Positions 34,036 through 44,315 of a DNA stretch of 64,000 nucleotides are shown piece by piece. Each line of letters begins with the position of its first letter. Positions within the stretch are counted from its first letter, which is position 1. Both the position numbers and the translations under genes were made by a program. Origin of the DNA: Globisporangium splendens (Eukaryota; Oomycota; Peronosporomycetes; Pythiales; Pythiaceae); NCBI GenBank assembly GCA_006386115.1, contig VFIW01000081.1, positions 124,001-188,000 of the forward strand, given 5' to 3'. The notes beneath the pieces were generated by a model. The model searched no databases. It was not told the DNA's origin and saw only the letters and a list, made by a program, of their open reading frames with translations.

Positions 34036-35029
34036 CTCCACACGGAACCCCAAGATCCACGCATTCCTCGTGGATCGCCAACAACTTTCCAACGGCATTG
34101 TGCCGGAGGAACTTATCCCGATTATCTCGCAATCGAGAGATACACTTCGCAGCGTCTTCGTTGAAATTCACAACGAAGGCACCCCACGCTTGCGAAAGGA
34201 ACAGCGCTTGTTTCTCAGCGCTGTGAGACTTCTTTGACTTCGATCGACCATAGAAGTACCGCATCGAATGGAAAAGGTCGATGTAAAACTCCTCGCGCGC
34301 CTTGGGATGGAAGTTCTGTCGAAGGACGAAGTCATCATCCTTGATGGTACTAACATCGTACAGCGCGTGAGTGCCCGCACGCTGGGTGCCACGATGTGCA
34401 CGAACCCAATTGGGTTTGGGCGCCCATAAGTGACTCCAGCTAGAAGGGGCGAAATCCATCCCTTCAGAAGGACCCGTCACCGGATCCTTCTCCTCCGCCG
34501 GAAGGGCAAGAGAGCATGGCAACTCGCTATTTCCCGATGACGCAGTAACCTGCGCATCAGATTCGGATTCCACATCGAAGAGCAAGTCCTCGAGTGGATC
34601 GACAGCTTCCAGTTCACAATTGGACGCGTCCAGCGAGAGAAGGATATTTATCGCTGCATTCACCAGGTCGGGATCAGCTGACGCTAATCCTTCCCGACCG
34701 AGATTTTCCATCGTGTTGGCAGATACCGCGCTTTCCGACGCTCCGACGTCGAAAATGGCAACCGCCACGGTGGATCCGCTCGTTTCTCCGTGAGGAGATC
34801 CCTCCTCACGACTCTTCTTTCGCGTAGGCTCATTCAAGAGAGCCGCGGACGACGAACGTTTCGCTTCGTTTCGTTTGAGATTCGAACGGTCAACGGAAGA
34901 AGACTCGGCTTCTTCCTCCCGATCGTCACGCACGACATTCGTCGTGGTGCTACTCATTGGAGTGTTGCAAGGAGTCACCTCCTCGCTACTCGACTCGTAG
35001 TCAACAGCATCACTGTCGATCGAAGACAT
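33419..35029 (-). CDS. Antisense ORF of chromovirus, unknown function
   Basis: A 536-residue frame on the minus strand, starting at the ATG at 35029 (MSSIDSDAV) and lying between the pol 3' end and the 3' LTR. Its last ~205 codons overlap the end of pol, including the chromodomain, in antisense. Residues ~1-200 are acidic and Ser/Glu-rich. Residues ~230-345 look folded (aromatic- and Trp-rich, with NFHPKAREEFYIDLF and WGAFVVNF). The C-terminal ~60 residues form a leucine heptad coiled coil. I do not recognise a family. Additional antisense ORFs are known in some plant Ty3/gypsy elements. Its length and absence of stops in a recently inserted element suggest a real gene. Transcription from the 3' LTR side would be needed. 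It could in part be an open shadow frame where pol constrains the sequence. Confidence 0.6.
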   Translation of the reverse strand: MSSIDSDAVDYESSSEEVTPCNTPMSSTTTNVVRDDREEEAESSSVDRSNLKRNEAKRSSSAALLNEPTRKKSREEGSPHGETSGSTVAVAIFDVGASESAVSANTMENLGREGLASADPDLVNAAINILLSLDASNCELEAVDPLEDLLFDVESESDAQVTASSGNSELPCSLALPAEEKDPVTGPSEGMDFAPSSWSHLWAPKPNWVRAHRGTQRAGTHALYDVSTIKDDDFVLRQNFHPKAREEFYIDLFHSMRYFYGRSKSKKSHSAEKQALFLSQAWGAFVVNFNEDAAKCISRLRDNRDKFLRHNAVGKLLAIHEECVDLGVPCGVKTTPRGCRICTSDDPQLTEEHLRGYNGVMLPRGLQDRIRELWKRESMLIDSRIAAPSQEHRLGASRSVPRYLDLAGNQANERDRRAPSSLATIDRDEQVSSPRSSVGSPRSFATEELEEGRSARDSEAHPQSDQRLLDRLKYAERENEVLRLRAELSEMIAKHERLEGRLSRLEADHKLVLGILRDHGLLKRKRPTSHRGDDTL

Positions 35030-35229
35030 TTGTACGAGGTTCACCTCGCACAGCTTGCGGCGTCTGGAAAGCTCTCTGTTGGGCACGGCGCACACTGAGA
35101 ACTGAGCCCGCAAGACTCAGTGCTCTGCCTTCTGTGACCAGTTCCTCCGAACACGGAAGAACACCAAAGAACACAGAAGAACACAAGATGGATTGGTCGC
35201 GCGCGTTTCTACGTGACCAATCGCTTTAC

Positions 35230-35239
35230 GGGGGGATGA
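35230..35239 (+). other. Polypurine tract
   Basis: GGGGGGATGA directly before the TG of the 3' LTR; only one base in ten is not a purine. This is the expected primer site for plus-strand synthesis. Confidence 0.7.
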
Positions 35240-35626
35240 TGTAATGGGGCCACCCATTACATGGGTTCCCGGGTCAGGAGAGTGTGGGTTTTCTCCCACA
35301 TGGGTTTTACCACCTCTTCCGAACCCACCCACGTCGTACAGTTGGAGACACATTAATATGTGTCACTCATGAACACTGTACGTAGCCATTTGCATATTAG
35401 CCAATAAGACTAAGCCGTTAAGATTTAATCCCATTGGATGATAGTCGGACTGGACATCCGATTATCTACCAATGAGAGACACCGTAGGTTTCAGTCACTA
35501 CGATTGCATGTTAGCAATTTAACGTTTTAATTCACTTCTCAATTTGCACGGTAACGCGCAAAGCTCCCTTCCTTTCACCTGCGTTTCCTCAACGCACGTG
35601 TACGCCGTGTAACGAGTACCGTTACA
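35240..35626 (+). repeat. 3' LTR of chromovirus
   Basis: 387 bp, about 99% identical to the 5' LTR by my count of four differences. It is followed directly by the second copy of the target-site duplication, ACTTG. Confidence 0.95.
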
Positions 35627-35631
35627 ACTTG

Positions 35632-36536
35632 GTCTGGAAAAAGTGTTATACGTGGTATACAGTATACTGCAGCAACGAATCTCCTAATCTTGAACTGCGA
35701 GAAGCGGTTATTCAGTCGTGGAGCTGCCTTTTATCTTGGTTATGTGTTAAAAACCCATGGTTTGAAACTCGGTGTTTTCCCTGAGATTGCCGCCTGCAAC
35801 GCAGCGCGATGACAGAGAACTCGTCGTTTGAGATCAAAGTACAGTGGAAACGCCAATACTCTGCACGCGCAAGTCCGCTGTTATCCGAATATTAGAGCCT
35901 CAGCGACAATGCACGGATAAAAATCCTTCATGTGATCCTCACCTGGGAGCACACACTGACAAATAAAAGACCCTCAATCGACCGAGCGCAAACAGCACTA
36001 TACCAGAGACAGCAAAACGGAAGGGACGACTACCGTCGGCATGTGGAAGTGCTTTACAACCGACATCTTTTCTGTGCAACCAAGTGATTAGCGCATATAT
36101 CAGAATCTGTCAACAGCAAACTTTTGCTCCGACTCTCTCGAAACAGTCTCAAAACCCAATCATCTCGAATCGAATTTGGTTGACAAAAACCTGCCGATTT
36201 TCACAATAAAAGAGGTTTTTACTATCTGCGGCATTTTGTCAAAATTCAAAAGGAGCTCAACCAGCGCATGCACACGTGGCTTTATGATCAACATAAAAAA
36301 GAGGCAAGACGTGCTGTGTTCAGTGATACATCGCGCGAAATTCGCAGTGCAGTTTGGGCTCTTCTGCATGCGCTTCAGTAACGATATTGCATGTGATGCA
36401 ATGCGGAATCCACTTCGTCATAATTCTTTCCATTGAAATAAATAGCACAGTGCAACTTTACTGTTCCGAACTAAACTTTCGTACATCGACCAGGACATCA
36501 AGGTCTAAATTATGTGGACACTTCGTGTGCGAATGC
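35632..36536. other. Intergenic region after the chromovirus
   Basis: I see no supported gene. This is the right-hand continuation of the sequence that the chromovirus interrupted, followed by the 3' side of kinase copy 3. Confidence 0.35.
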
Positions 36537-37400
36537 TTACGGCGTCGACTGAAACGCAGGGTGTGCCAGAACATCGTCAATAGTGTGTCGCTTAGCTGGG
36601 TTCACCTGCAGGAGACCCTCCAAGAGGTCCATGACGCTTGTTGACACACCGGAATCCATTTCCCACACTTGCAAAATCTTGCACACGCCAAAGGTCGCGA
36701 GCGCTTGGAATCCTTTTTCTTCCACTGACGCGCTGGGTGACAACGGGGATCCTGTGAGCATGATGAATAGCATGATGCCAAGCGACCACATGTCTGCTGC
36801 TGCGGGGTCGTACTCGTCATCCAATGTCACTACCTCTGGTGCCATATAGTACGCCTTGCCCACTCGCTCCTTGCACATCCGATCGCACTCGGTACTCAGA
36901 CCAAAATCACAGAGCTTGGGCACATTATCGTGCAGCAGGACATTCTCGAGGGACAGGTCACGGTGCGCGATGCCGTTCGAGTGCATGAAGCTCACTCCAT
37001 TCGCAATCTGCGCAAACAGTCCCATCGCGACGCTCTCAGGGAGTCGGTGGCCGGGGAACTGGTGCAGCAAATCGAGGACATCACCGCCGTTGCAGTAGTC
37101 CATGACTACAAACCACGAGCCATTTTCGACAAACTCTTGATGGAATCGGAGGATGTTGCTGTGGTCTCCAAGTCGCATCAACCGCGTCATGACGCGACGT
37201 TCGTCCCATGGGTTGTCCATGTGGCGGTTGATCGACAGCGCTCGCTGAGCTTGCTGCATCGATACTTGCTTGATCGCAACGGTGTTGCTGCTGTCGCTGC
37301 TGCTGGAGCGGACATCCTCACAGAGCCAGACGGCGCCGTAGAGTGCGTCGCTGAGTTTGTCCTGGACACGGTACTGGTGGCGGAGCAAGTCAAACGGCAT
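36537..37400 (-). CDS. Divergent protein kinase, HRDLSLEN family (copy 3)
   Basis: A single-exon kinase domain of 287 residues, starting at the ATG at 37400 (MPFDLLRHQYRV). The frame stays open upstream to 37595, but that part is not conserved with the paralogs. The Gly-rich loop is SDALYGAV, so both leading glycines of GxGxxG are gone. A serine run (SSSSDSSN) inserts before VAIK. HRDLSLENVLL, CDFGLS, YMAPEVV and DMWSLG are intact, as is the DNPWDERR signature. It is most similar to copy 2 by eye (NVLLHDN, PKLCDFGLSTE.DRMC, LLEGLLQVNPAKR). A kinase activity is plausible but not assured given the altered nucleotide loop. Confidence 0.85.
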   Translation of the reverse strand: MPFDLLRHQYRVQDKLSDALYGAVWLCEDVRSSSSDSSNTVAIKQVSMQQAQRALSINRHMDNPWDERRVMTRLMRLGDHSNILRFHQEFVENGSWFVVMDYCNGGDVLDLLHQFPGHRLPESVAMGLFAQIANGVSFMHSNGIAHRDLSLENVLLHDNVPKLCDFGLSTECDRMCKERVGKAYYMAPEVVTLDDEYDPAAADMWSLGIMLFIMLTGSPLSPSASVEEKGFQALATFGVCKILQVWEMDSGVSTSVMDLLEGLLQVNPAKRHTIDDVLAHPAFQSTP

Positions 37401-38829
37401 GGTGGTCGAAGTCGTTGGCGTTGGCCTTGAGCTTGGGGAGGGAATCAGGCGCTGAGCTGGAGTTGATTGAGTCACGTGTGCAAACCACGGAAAATTCGCA
37501 AATGACGACGACATGGAGCAGGCAAGGACGAACGAGATGGAGTCCACCCAGCAGAGACTGCGAGATCTTTTCGGTTGGTTTGGCTCAGTTGACAACGGTT
37601 CACATGCTGTTATTGTTCTCTTTTCGACGACACAGCTGATCCCTACAGTACGCGCCGTTACAAGGAGGGAGGGGCTCAGTTCAGCGTGTGGGTCTTTTTT
37701 TGTGTTTGGCGTTGCAATTGACGTGCTTTGGGAATAGGGTCGTGAGTTAAAAAGTCAGGAGTTTTGAGGAGCAATGCTGATTTGAAGAAGCCTCGTAGAT
37801 ATGATATATGTGTTGAGATCACTGTGCTTTCTGGCTGCATCTAAATGTATCAAATGAGGAACGTATACTTGTAAAACAGTATGCCTGCCTAAAATGCTGC
37901 TATTCAAGCCGCCGTCTAAAAGCGAGGCCTTGCTGCCAATCGAGGTCAAATCAATTACAGCGCGGTTACAACACACTTCGAAGGGATCCCAGTTTCGGTA
38001 ACTGATGCTCTCCCTCACTCGGAACTGTTCCATATTCTCAGACATACACTGTGCACCTTCGAATCAGTTGTGGAAGTGTCCGGAGCAATCGCGTTGCTAT
38101 TTCCCGCTGGTTGCAACGTGGGTGTCTTTCAGAGGGAATCAGATGTCGAAGGAACTGGTCACCGACCAGACCTTATTTTGCTCATGCGACGCACACACAC
38201 AGAGCTCAACGGCTCGTTTGCAAATTTTGTCTGTTAAAAAGGTGGATTTTGGAGTAAGATCGATGCTATTTGCCTCGAGATTTATGCGATTTCGTTGTGT
38301 GGAGCTTTTCGTCTGTGTAGCTGTTTGGGAAATAATAGCACTGCCTCGGGAGGAAATCGACGGACAGCGTGCAGCTATTACTTCTATGCTTCCACCCCTT
38401 GCGCTAGATCAACGAACGATAGGAGAACTCGGGGAGGGAGGTTATTTGAGACTGAGCCATCGTGAACAAAAGGCTTCTTCGATATTCCTCGAGGTTTAAA
38501 AATATCTATTTTGGTCCTGTGGCAAGAACATCGATGCAGATAGAGCTGCTGCATAATTGACTGAGGCACACCTCGACTCGATTAGGCAAAAGCGCCATTC
38601 ACACACACACCACCCCGACCAGCAAGTTCGTGACCATATTTAAGCGTGCATTTGGATACATAGATGCTCCCTTCGAAGTCTATGACACGCATTCCATGGG
38701 AGTACTGCGGCTCAAGTGCGCACTAGTCCACAGAAGGTGGTCGCTCCTGCGTCCCTCTGTGTTGTTGGACTTTATTCCTGTGGCTGTGATTGACAGGTTG
38801 GATTTATGGACTTATATTATGCTGCAAGC
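37401..38829. other. Intergenic region between kinase copy 3 and the LINE remnant
   Basis: I see no supported gene. A 164-codon frame (38005-38499, plus) has no domain or codon bias. A short CA repeat lies near 38600-38612. Confidence 0.35.
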
Positions 38830-40235
38830 TAAGATCTCTGTGGCCAGGACTGCAATTAATCCAATGGAGCGAATTACATAACATCCCAGGGATTACTGTT
38901 TATACGGCTCAGACTCTTCTCCGACTGATAGCCAACCGACTCTCCATGTGGAACTAGGAGAAAGCTGATCTATCCTGCTCGAGTCCCGAATGCTCCCAAG
39001 TTGTCCAATCTTCTGTTCAACATCTACTCTGGGAGTGTCCGAAAGCCAAACTCGTGTGGAACTACTTTTATGCGCTATGGGCGAAGATCGGAATCACTCC
39101 TGGTCACGACCCCGCAATCTGGATCTTCAGTCTGGATCTACCAGATACTCCAAGGCATGCATGGACCACGATCAAGAGACACATTATCGGACACAAGTTC
39201 TCCAATGAACATCTCCAAGATCATCTCTATCCCGTCGCACACATGCTGTGGCGATATATGAGCGCGTCGCTCATACAAGCCATTTGGTGTGCGCATCTGC
39301 GACGCATGGATTCGGATCCAATCGAATCGACTGCTGAGATGGCGATCATGATGACCAGATTAGAGGCAGGAATGCGAAACCTCACACGACTCGCTGAAGC
39401 GCAAGCTGGAGACTCGGACGGTCACACGGTTGCAGCAGTTCTCAAGGCATATGTCGACTGCTTCCTCAGCCAAACCGACGCCATCCCCTTGACTCCAAGT
39501 GATACTCGCGGCGTTTACCTGTTGTTTTTCGATGGTGGATCACGCGGCAATCCAGGACCAGGAGGGACTGGATCCATTATCGTGCGTGTCCATAAGGACT
39601 CGCACACAGCCAGTTTAATTTGGGCCGCGAGCATGGCGTATAGCAGGAAGGACACGACCAACAACTTTGCCGAGTACTGGGGTCTTATACATGGACTCCG
39701 AGAAGCCTAACGCAGTCACTTCGAACCGTTGTACGTGATTGGAGACAGTGCACTGATTATCTCCCAGCAGCGAATGCATCGGTCCCCTCGACAGCACCGA
39801 TTGGCACGTTTATACCAGACAAGTCGACGACTCGCGGATTGCATCGACATCCGAGGATGGTACCATCACTACCGTGCCTTCAACAAGATGGCGGACTCAG
39901 CCGCCAACCTAGCCATGGACACCAGAACCTCAACGCAGGTTCACTTCCCAACTCAAAGAGCTGCTTTCAACAATCTCACCCAGGATCTTGACAACGACGT
40001 CATGCATTGGCTTGTGAGAAGTTCGGAAGACCCAAGGTCATTGGACAACACAAGGCAGCCTCACATAGGACCAAGAGAACATGCCATCCTGGTCAAAGAT
40101 TATTTAGCATTCAGAAGTGATCTATTGCAATCCGCGCTATAGACACATTTACACTCCTAGATGAAATTCGTAATGAAGAGTAGTTAGGATAATGGATATT
40201 GTAGGTCACGACGATGAACCTAAATATACCTCATA
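38830..40235 (+). pseudogene. LINE retrotransposon remnant: zf-RVT and RNase H region (copy C)
   Basis: One frame, interrupted by stops, encodes the C-terminal part of a LINE ORF2. It starts with the end of the reverse transcriptase/connection (HNIPGITVYTAQTLLRL), then a zf-RVT zinc finger (C.....C............H....C, near 38976-39040) just after an in-frame TAG at about 38957. RNase H follows with all four expected acidic positions visible: FFDGGS near 39529, AEY near 39670, GDSA near 39741 and KMADS near 39890. A TAA at 39708-39710 interrupts RNase H. The coding part ends at 40142 and ~95 bp of 3' UTR is shared with the inverse copy at 23.3 kb. No polymerase core is present, so the element is 5'-truncated and dead. 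Confidence 0.75.
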
Positions 40236-40492
40236 AAGAATAAAGATATCCACTTTTCTATGACGACAATGATCTGCAGGCATGATCGATTGCAAAAAGA
40301 ATGGAGAAAGTTACGCGCTTTCATTGAAACTTTGGGCTTGCCCTTGTCGCGCCAACGCTTCAGAAATAGTGCGTTGTTTGCTGCTGACCACTCGTTTTGA
40401 CTCTTTGTACACACGGACACGTCTATTCTCAGCGATCTCGCTATTCTCACCCTAGTCACCTATTACTATTACTATCGATTTGTGTTGGAAAC
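40236..40492. other. Intergenic region after the LINE remnant
   Basis: A short stretch between the LINE 3' end and the end of kinase copy 4. I see nothing specific. Confidence 0.35.
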
Positions 40493-41362
40493 TCACACCA
40501 AGAAGCGCTGGACCGACGGGTGCAGCAGCACATCGTCGATCGTGTACCTTCTCGCTGGGTTCACCTCTAGCAATCCTTCCAGGAGCTCCACGACGCTCGG
40601 GCTAATGTCGCCGTCCATGCCCCAGGCATGGAGGACCGCGCAGAGCCCGTACGCCTTGAGCGCGAGGAAGCTTTTCTCATCGTCGGACGCACTCGCTGCG
40701 AGCGGAGAGCCCGTGAGCATCATAAATAGCATCATGCCTAGCGACCACATATCTGCTGCGGCAGGATCATACTGGCGTTCTTGTGCGATCACTTCTGGCG
40801 CCATGTAGTACGCCTTGCCCACTTTCTCCGAGGACAGTCGATCGGTTTCCGTACTCAATCCAAAGTCACACAACTTGCATGTAGAACCTTGCACGAGTAC
40901 GTTTTCAAACGAGAGGTCACGGTGCGCGATCCCATTCGCATGCAAAAACTGCACGGCGAGCGCAACCTGCGTGAACAACGCCATCGCTTGGGTCTCGGGG
41001 AGTCGGTGACCCGGTGCGCGCTCCACGATGTTGAACAGATCGCCACCTTCGCAGTAGTCCATGACGACGTACCAAGCGCCATGCTCCACAAATTCGTGTC
41101 GGAAGTGCAGGATATTGGAGTGTGCGCTGCCGATCTGCATCAACTGGATCATGATGCGGCGCTCCTCCCACGGATTGTCGATGCTCTGGGTCACTTGCAG
41201 CGCCTGCTGGGCTTTGAGCATCGACACTTGCTTGATCGCGACCAGCGCGTTGTCGTTGCGCGTGTCTTCGCAGAGCCACACGGCGCCATAGAGCGTGTCC
41301 GCGAGCTTCGCCTGCACGCGGTACGCGTGTTTCCACATGCTGCTGCTGGCGCTCGATGCCAT
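40493..41362 (-). CDS. Divergent protein kinase, HRDLSFEN family (copy 4)
   Basis: A single-exon kinase domain of 289 residues starting at the ATG at 41362 (MASSASSSMWKHAYRV). The Gly-rich loop is ADTLYGAV, the most degenerate of the four copies, with only the last glycine left. VAIK, HRDLSFENVL, CDFGLS, YMAPEVI and DMWSLG are intact. The family signature reads DNPWEERR. Together with copies 1-3 it forms a co-oriented paralog series spread over 26 kb. The ~170 bp upstream are GC-rich and may be its promoter and 5' UTR. Confidence 0.85.
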   Translation of the reverse strand: MASSASSSMWKHAYRVQAKLADTLYGAVWLCEDTRNDNALVAIKQVSMLKAQQALQVTQSIDNPWEERRIMIQLMQIGSAHSNILHFRHEFVEHGAWYVVMDYCEGGDLFNIVERAPGHRLPETQAMALFTQVALAVQFLHANGIAHRDLSFENVLVQGSTCKLCDFGLSTETDRLSSEKVGKAYYMAPEVIAQERQYDPAAADMWSLGMMLFMMLTGSPLAASASDDEKSFLALKAYGLCAVLHAWGMDGDISPSVVELLEGLLEVNPARRYTIDDVLLHPSVQRFLV

Positions 41363-44315
41363 GGCGAGTGGCTGGTGACTAACTGTAATTGACTGCGGAG
41401 CTTGCGTGCAAATTGCGGAATGAGAGGACCGCGGTAGAAGAAGCGCCTCTTCGTCTCATCTTGTGATACGAAAGCGATGACGACAGACGGTGTACGAGGA
41501 GCTCCAGAGGGAGAAGAGCTGCTCGTAACCTCCACTAGAGTCATACGCAAGTATACAATCACCCTACGGTGCGGCTTTTGTTTTCGTCAGGCTTGGAAAA
41601 ACGCTTACAGAAGAGATCTTTTCCTTTGACAGTTACGATGCTGCATAATTTGTTTCCCTAGTTAAATTAGTACCTTCCTCAACGATTGTTCGCACAGTGT
41701 TTCTATTATAAACCTACGGTCCAATTTGATATTGTTGTGGAACCTTCAGACGTGCCTTTTTTATTCCAAAAAGAAGACAGCAGCACGATGCGAGGAATGA
41801 GAAACGCGATCGCTGCTTTTGGTTGGCTGGCTGACGCGTATGCAGAACAGGGATGGAGGTGTGTGTTTGCTGCAGTTGTCTCGCACTCGAGTCCTTTCTG
41901 TGCAGAAAAATCCTCAATCTGGGGTCGCCTTGTATTCTGTCTTTCCATTTTGTTTCCCACTTTTTCATGCAAGGTCGTTTCATAAATTATTCCTCTTCAT
42001 TTGCTCTGGTCCACTCGAGACCTGGATGCGCTGAAGGGATATCCCACATCGCTAGGTATGTCAGTGGGATTCCAATGGATCTGGTGGGCTGGCGATGCTG
42101 CAACTTCAACAAAAGATTACGGGCAAGAGCAAAGTGAATGATGCGAGCGTTATCTTAAGGCAATTGCAGGCTCGACCATTTCACATTTCAGGCAGTTGTG
42201 GGTGTGCAGCGACCTCACAGACGATGAGGCGAAGCTCGAGGTACGTACTCTTGCACCAATATGACGAGGACGGCGACGACGTCATGGCTGCATAAAGTGA
42301 TCAAAGACAAGGGTGGAACACAAACACACGCGCTCATGCAGAGGAAAGAGAAGCTCTTTCTGTGGCAATCAGAAGAGCCACAGCGACAAACAGTCTGGTT
42401 GAAAATGCATGGCCGTGTTCGTGTACTGGTGGAAATGGTCCTTTTCAACCTTGAATCGTCATTTTCGCTCAAAATGAAGGCGTGGACACGAAAAACACAA
42501 AATGAAATGATCGAAAACGACGTTGTGGCAAAGAACACCTGGGAAACACTCAACTTGGGAAAATGGCATTATGCGCGAACGCAACGCCCTGCGATCGGCC
42601 ACTTGTGTGCACAGCCTGCCCCTTGTCCTCAAGTGCTTTGTGTTTGGTAGACGTGAGTCTGTTCAGAATAAAACCTGCAGGATTGTATTAGCTCTGCAAG
42701 CAACTGGCTTACGACCAAATCATCCTGCCATCAAACAAATCTGAAACGCGCAGAAAAGGATATCCAGAAACGGCATCGACTAAATGTCGCATGGATGAAT
42801 TGTGCTCAAAATTATCGAGTCCTTCATCCCTCAGACCCGATGGGTACATACAGCCAGCAAACCTCATTTCGCCAAATCTGGCAGAGAATGCACAGCTCCA
42901 GAAAGTGCCTGGGATGCGCTGTGTGCACTTTTTTCCTATTCTTCCATGTTTTGTGGTTGTGTGGTTTCGTCCTCGGATTTACAACTTCTTTACACTCAGT
43001 TTCAGCGTGAAAGGACGTTTGATAACTCAGAAATGTGTGCTTTAGCCAATCAAAGTGCATCTGCGATCCCTGCAGAAAAAGGACAGGCTGAAATGGGGTC
43101 CAGTTCAACAAAATGCAAGATGTGAAAAGCAAACTTGACAGCAGCACATTTATTTCGTCATACCAGGAGAAGGCGGTTTTCTGTCTTTCCGAGAGTCTTA
43201 TACCCCTTTTCGTACTCACATAATAAAATGTGCGAGTCCTGTGATTATGACGGTCTTGAACCAACTTTCATACTTTCGCAGCAACAAGTGTGCAACTGAT
43301 TGTTCGAGATCAATTCCAACAGAATCGAGGGACACATCCGTTCCTCAAGACGCTGCGACGGCAATCGAGAACGTTCGAGTAAGAGAGGCAGAGCGCTTGC
43401 TAGAGAGAGTTTCAACGTACATGAGCGCATTGCACTCGCGAAAAAAGATGCACTCAAAGTCTCTGCAGTATTGATATTACTTTTGGTAGTGCTGTCTATA
43501 CGGTACGCCATGGTACCTTCTGCAGTAGGATCTCTCTGGACATGCAGTTTGGTCAGTCATTGAACTGCAACAAGCGAGTCCATCCTCCTGCTGTGTGCCC
43601 TTTGTCTGTACCTACTGTCTGCTGCCGTCATCTAGTGAAATCCAAACAGCAAGTGGATGAACTGGCGTCGGATGTGGAAGGCATGACGGAATTTTCCTTC
43701 CTCCTGCAATTGAGATCACTGTTGTTACCCTAAGTTTGTGGTGTGCTCACAAGGCAGCAGCAGCAGTGACGTGTCTCGCAGCAACCTTATGAGCCAAGAA
43801 TAAGCTAAAATAGACCAGTCTAGCCTACTCATGTGTGCGCAGAATCATCCGTGGGGAGGGGAGTGTTGATGAGATCGGTGATGCGGGTCATCCATTGCCG
43901 TCCGTCTTGTGCAAAGGCGCGTAGGAACTCCAAGTCGCCGGCGTCGCGGAGGGTAAACTCGGATTGCGAGGGCTGGAGGTCGGAGTCGAGTCGGCTCGGG
44001 AGCGCCGTAGGTCGTCGATCCTGCCAGCGTGGACTGGACAGGTTCTCGAAGTGTGCTGTCATTGCGAGGTTGGCTGGGATGTCATCTGGTCGACAGTATC
44101 CAACAGGTAGTTCTGTTGCTCTTCAAGTTGGGCTACGTGCTCGGCACAGGTCGACACAAGGTCTGCATTTACTACGCGAGTCTCTACTCTCGATACAGGT
44201 AACTCCTTTAGAGAAGTGTCTGTGCTTGTCCATTCTGCGCCTGCTGAACGCCATGGTGTTGTCTGGATGCCACATGTGTATCCGATGGGTCATTCTTTCA
44301 TTGAGAGGTGGGTCA
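41363..44315. other. Gene-poor region before the short ankyrin-kinase gene
   Basis: About 3 kb without a supportable intact gene. Frames of 70-146 codons occur on both strands without domains. One fragment with coding-like codon use (43829-44190, minus) is listed separately. From about 44280 a run of GATGGGTCATT-type repeats begins. Confidence 0.35.
43829..44190 (-). pseudogene. Possible frameshifted coding fragment, family unknown
   Basis: On the minus strand, 44062-43829 encodes 77 residues with clearly GC-rich third positions, unlike the surrounding sequence. The preceding ~110 bp (about 44190-44065) read in a different frame as a plausible helical segment (CAEHVAQLEEQQNYLLDTVD). Together they look like one gene fragment split by a frameshift or a lost intron. 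A retrotransposon Gag-like origin is only a guess. Confidence 0.3.

Larger units (their letters stand above)
28055..35626 (+). mobile_element. Ty3/gypsy chromovirus, near-complete and recent insertion
   Basis: A 7,572-bp LTR retrotransposon. Both LTRs are 387 bp, begin TG and end CA, and differ at only four positions by my count (about 1%). The element is flanked by an exact 5-bp target-site duplication, ACTTG (28050-28054 and 35627-35631). A primer-binding site follows the 5' LTR and a purine tract precedes the 3' LTR. Gag, protease, reverse transcriptase, RNase H, integrase and a C-terminal chromodomain occur in the order expected for chromoviruses. A one-base insertion in the reverse transcriptase region breaks pol. 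A long antisense frame occupies the 3' part. The insertion lies in the gene-poor kinase region, next to an older solo LTR of the same lineage. Confidence 0.95.

Noticed and set aside
38005..38499. 164-codon plus-strand frame between kinase copy 3 and the LINE
   Set aside because: No domain and no codon bias; length is within chance for this region.
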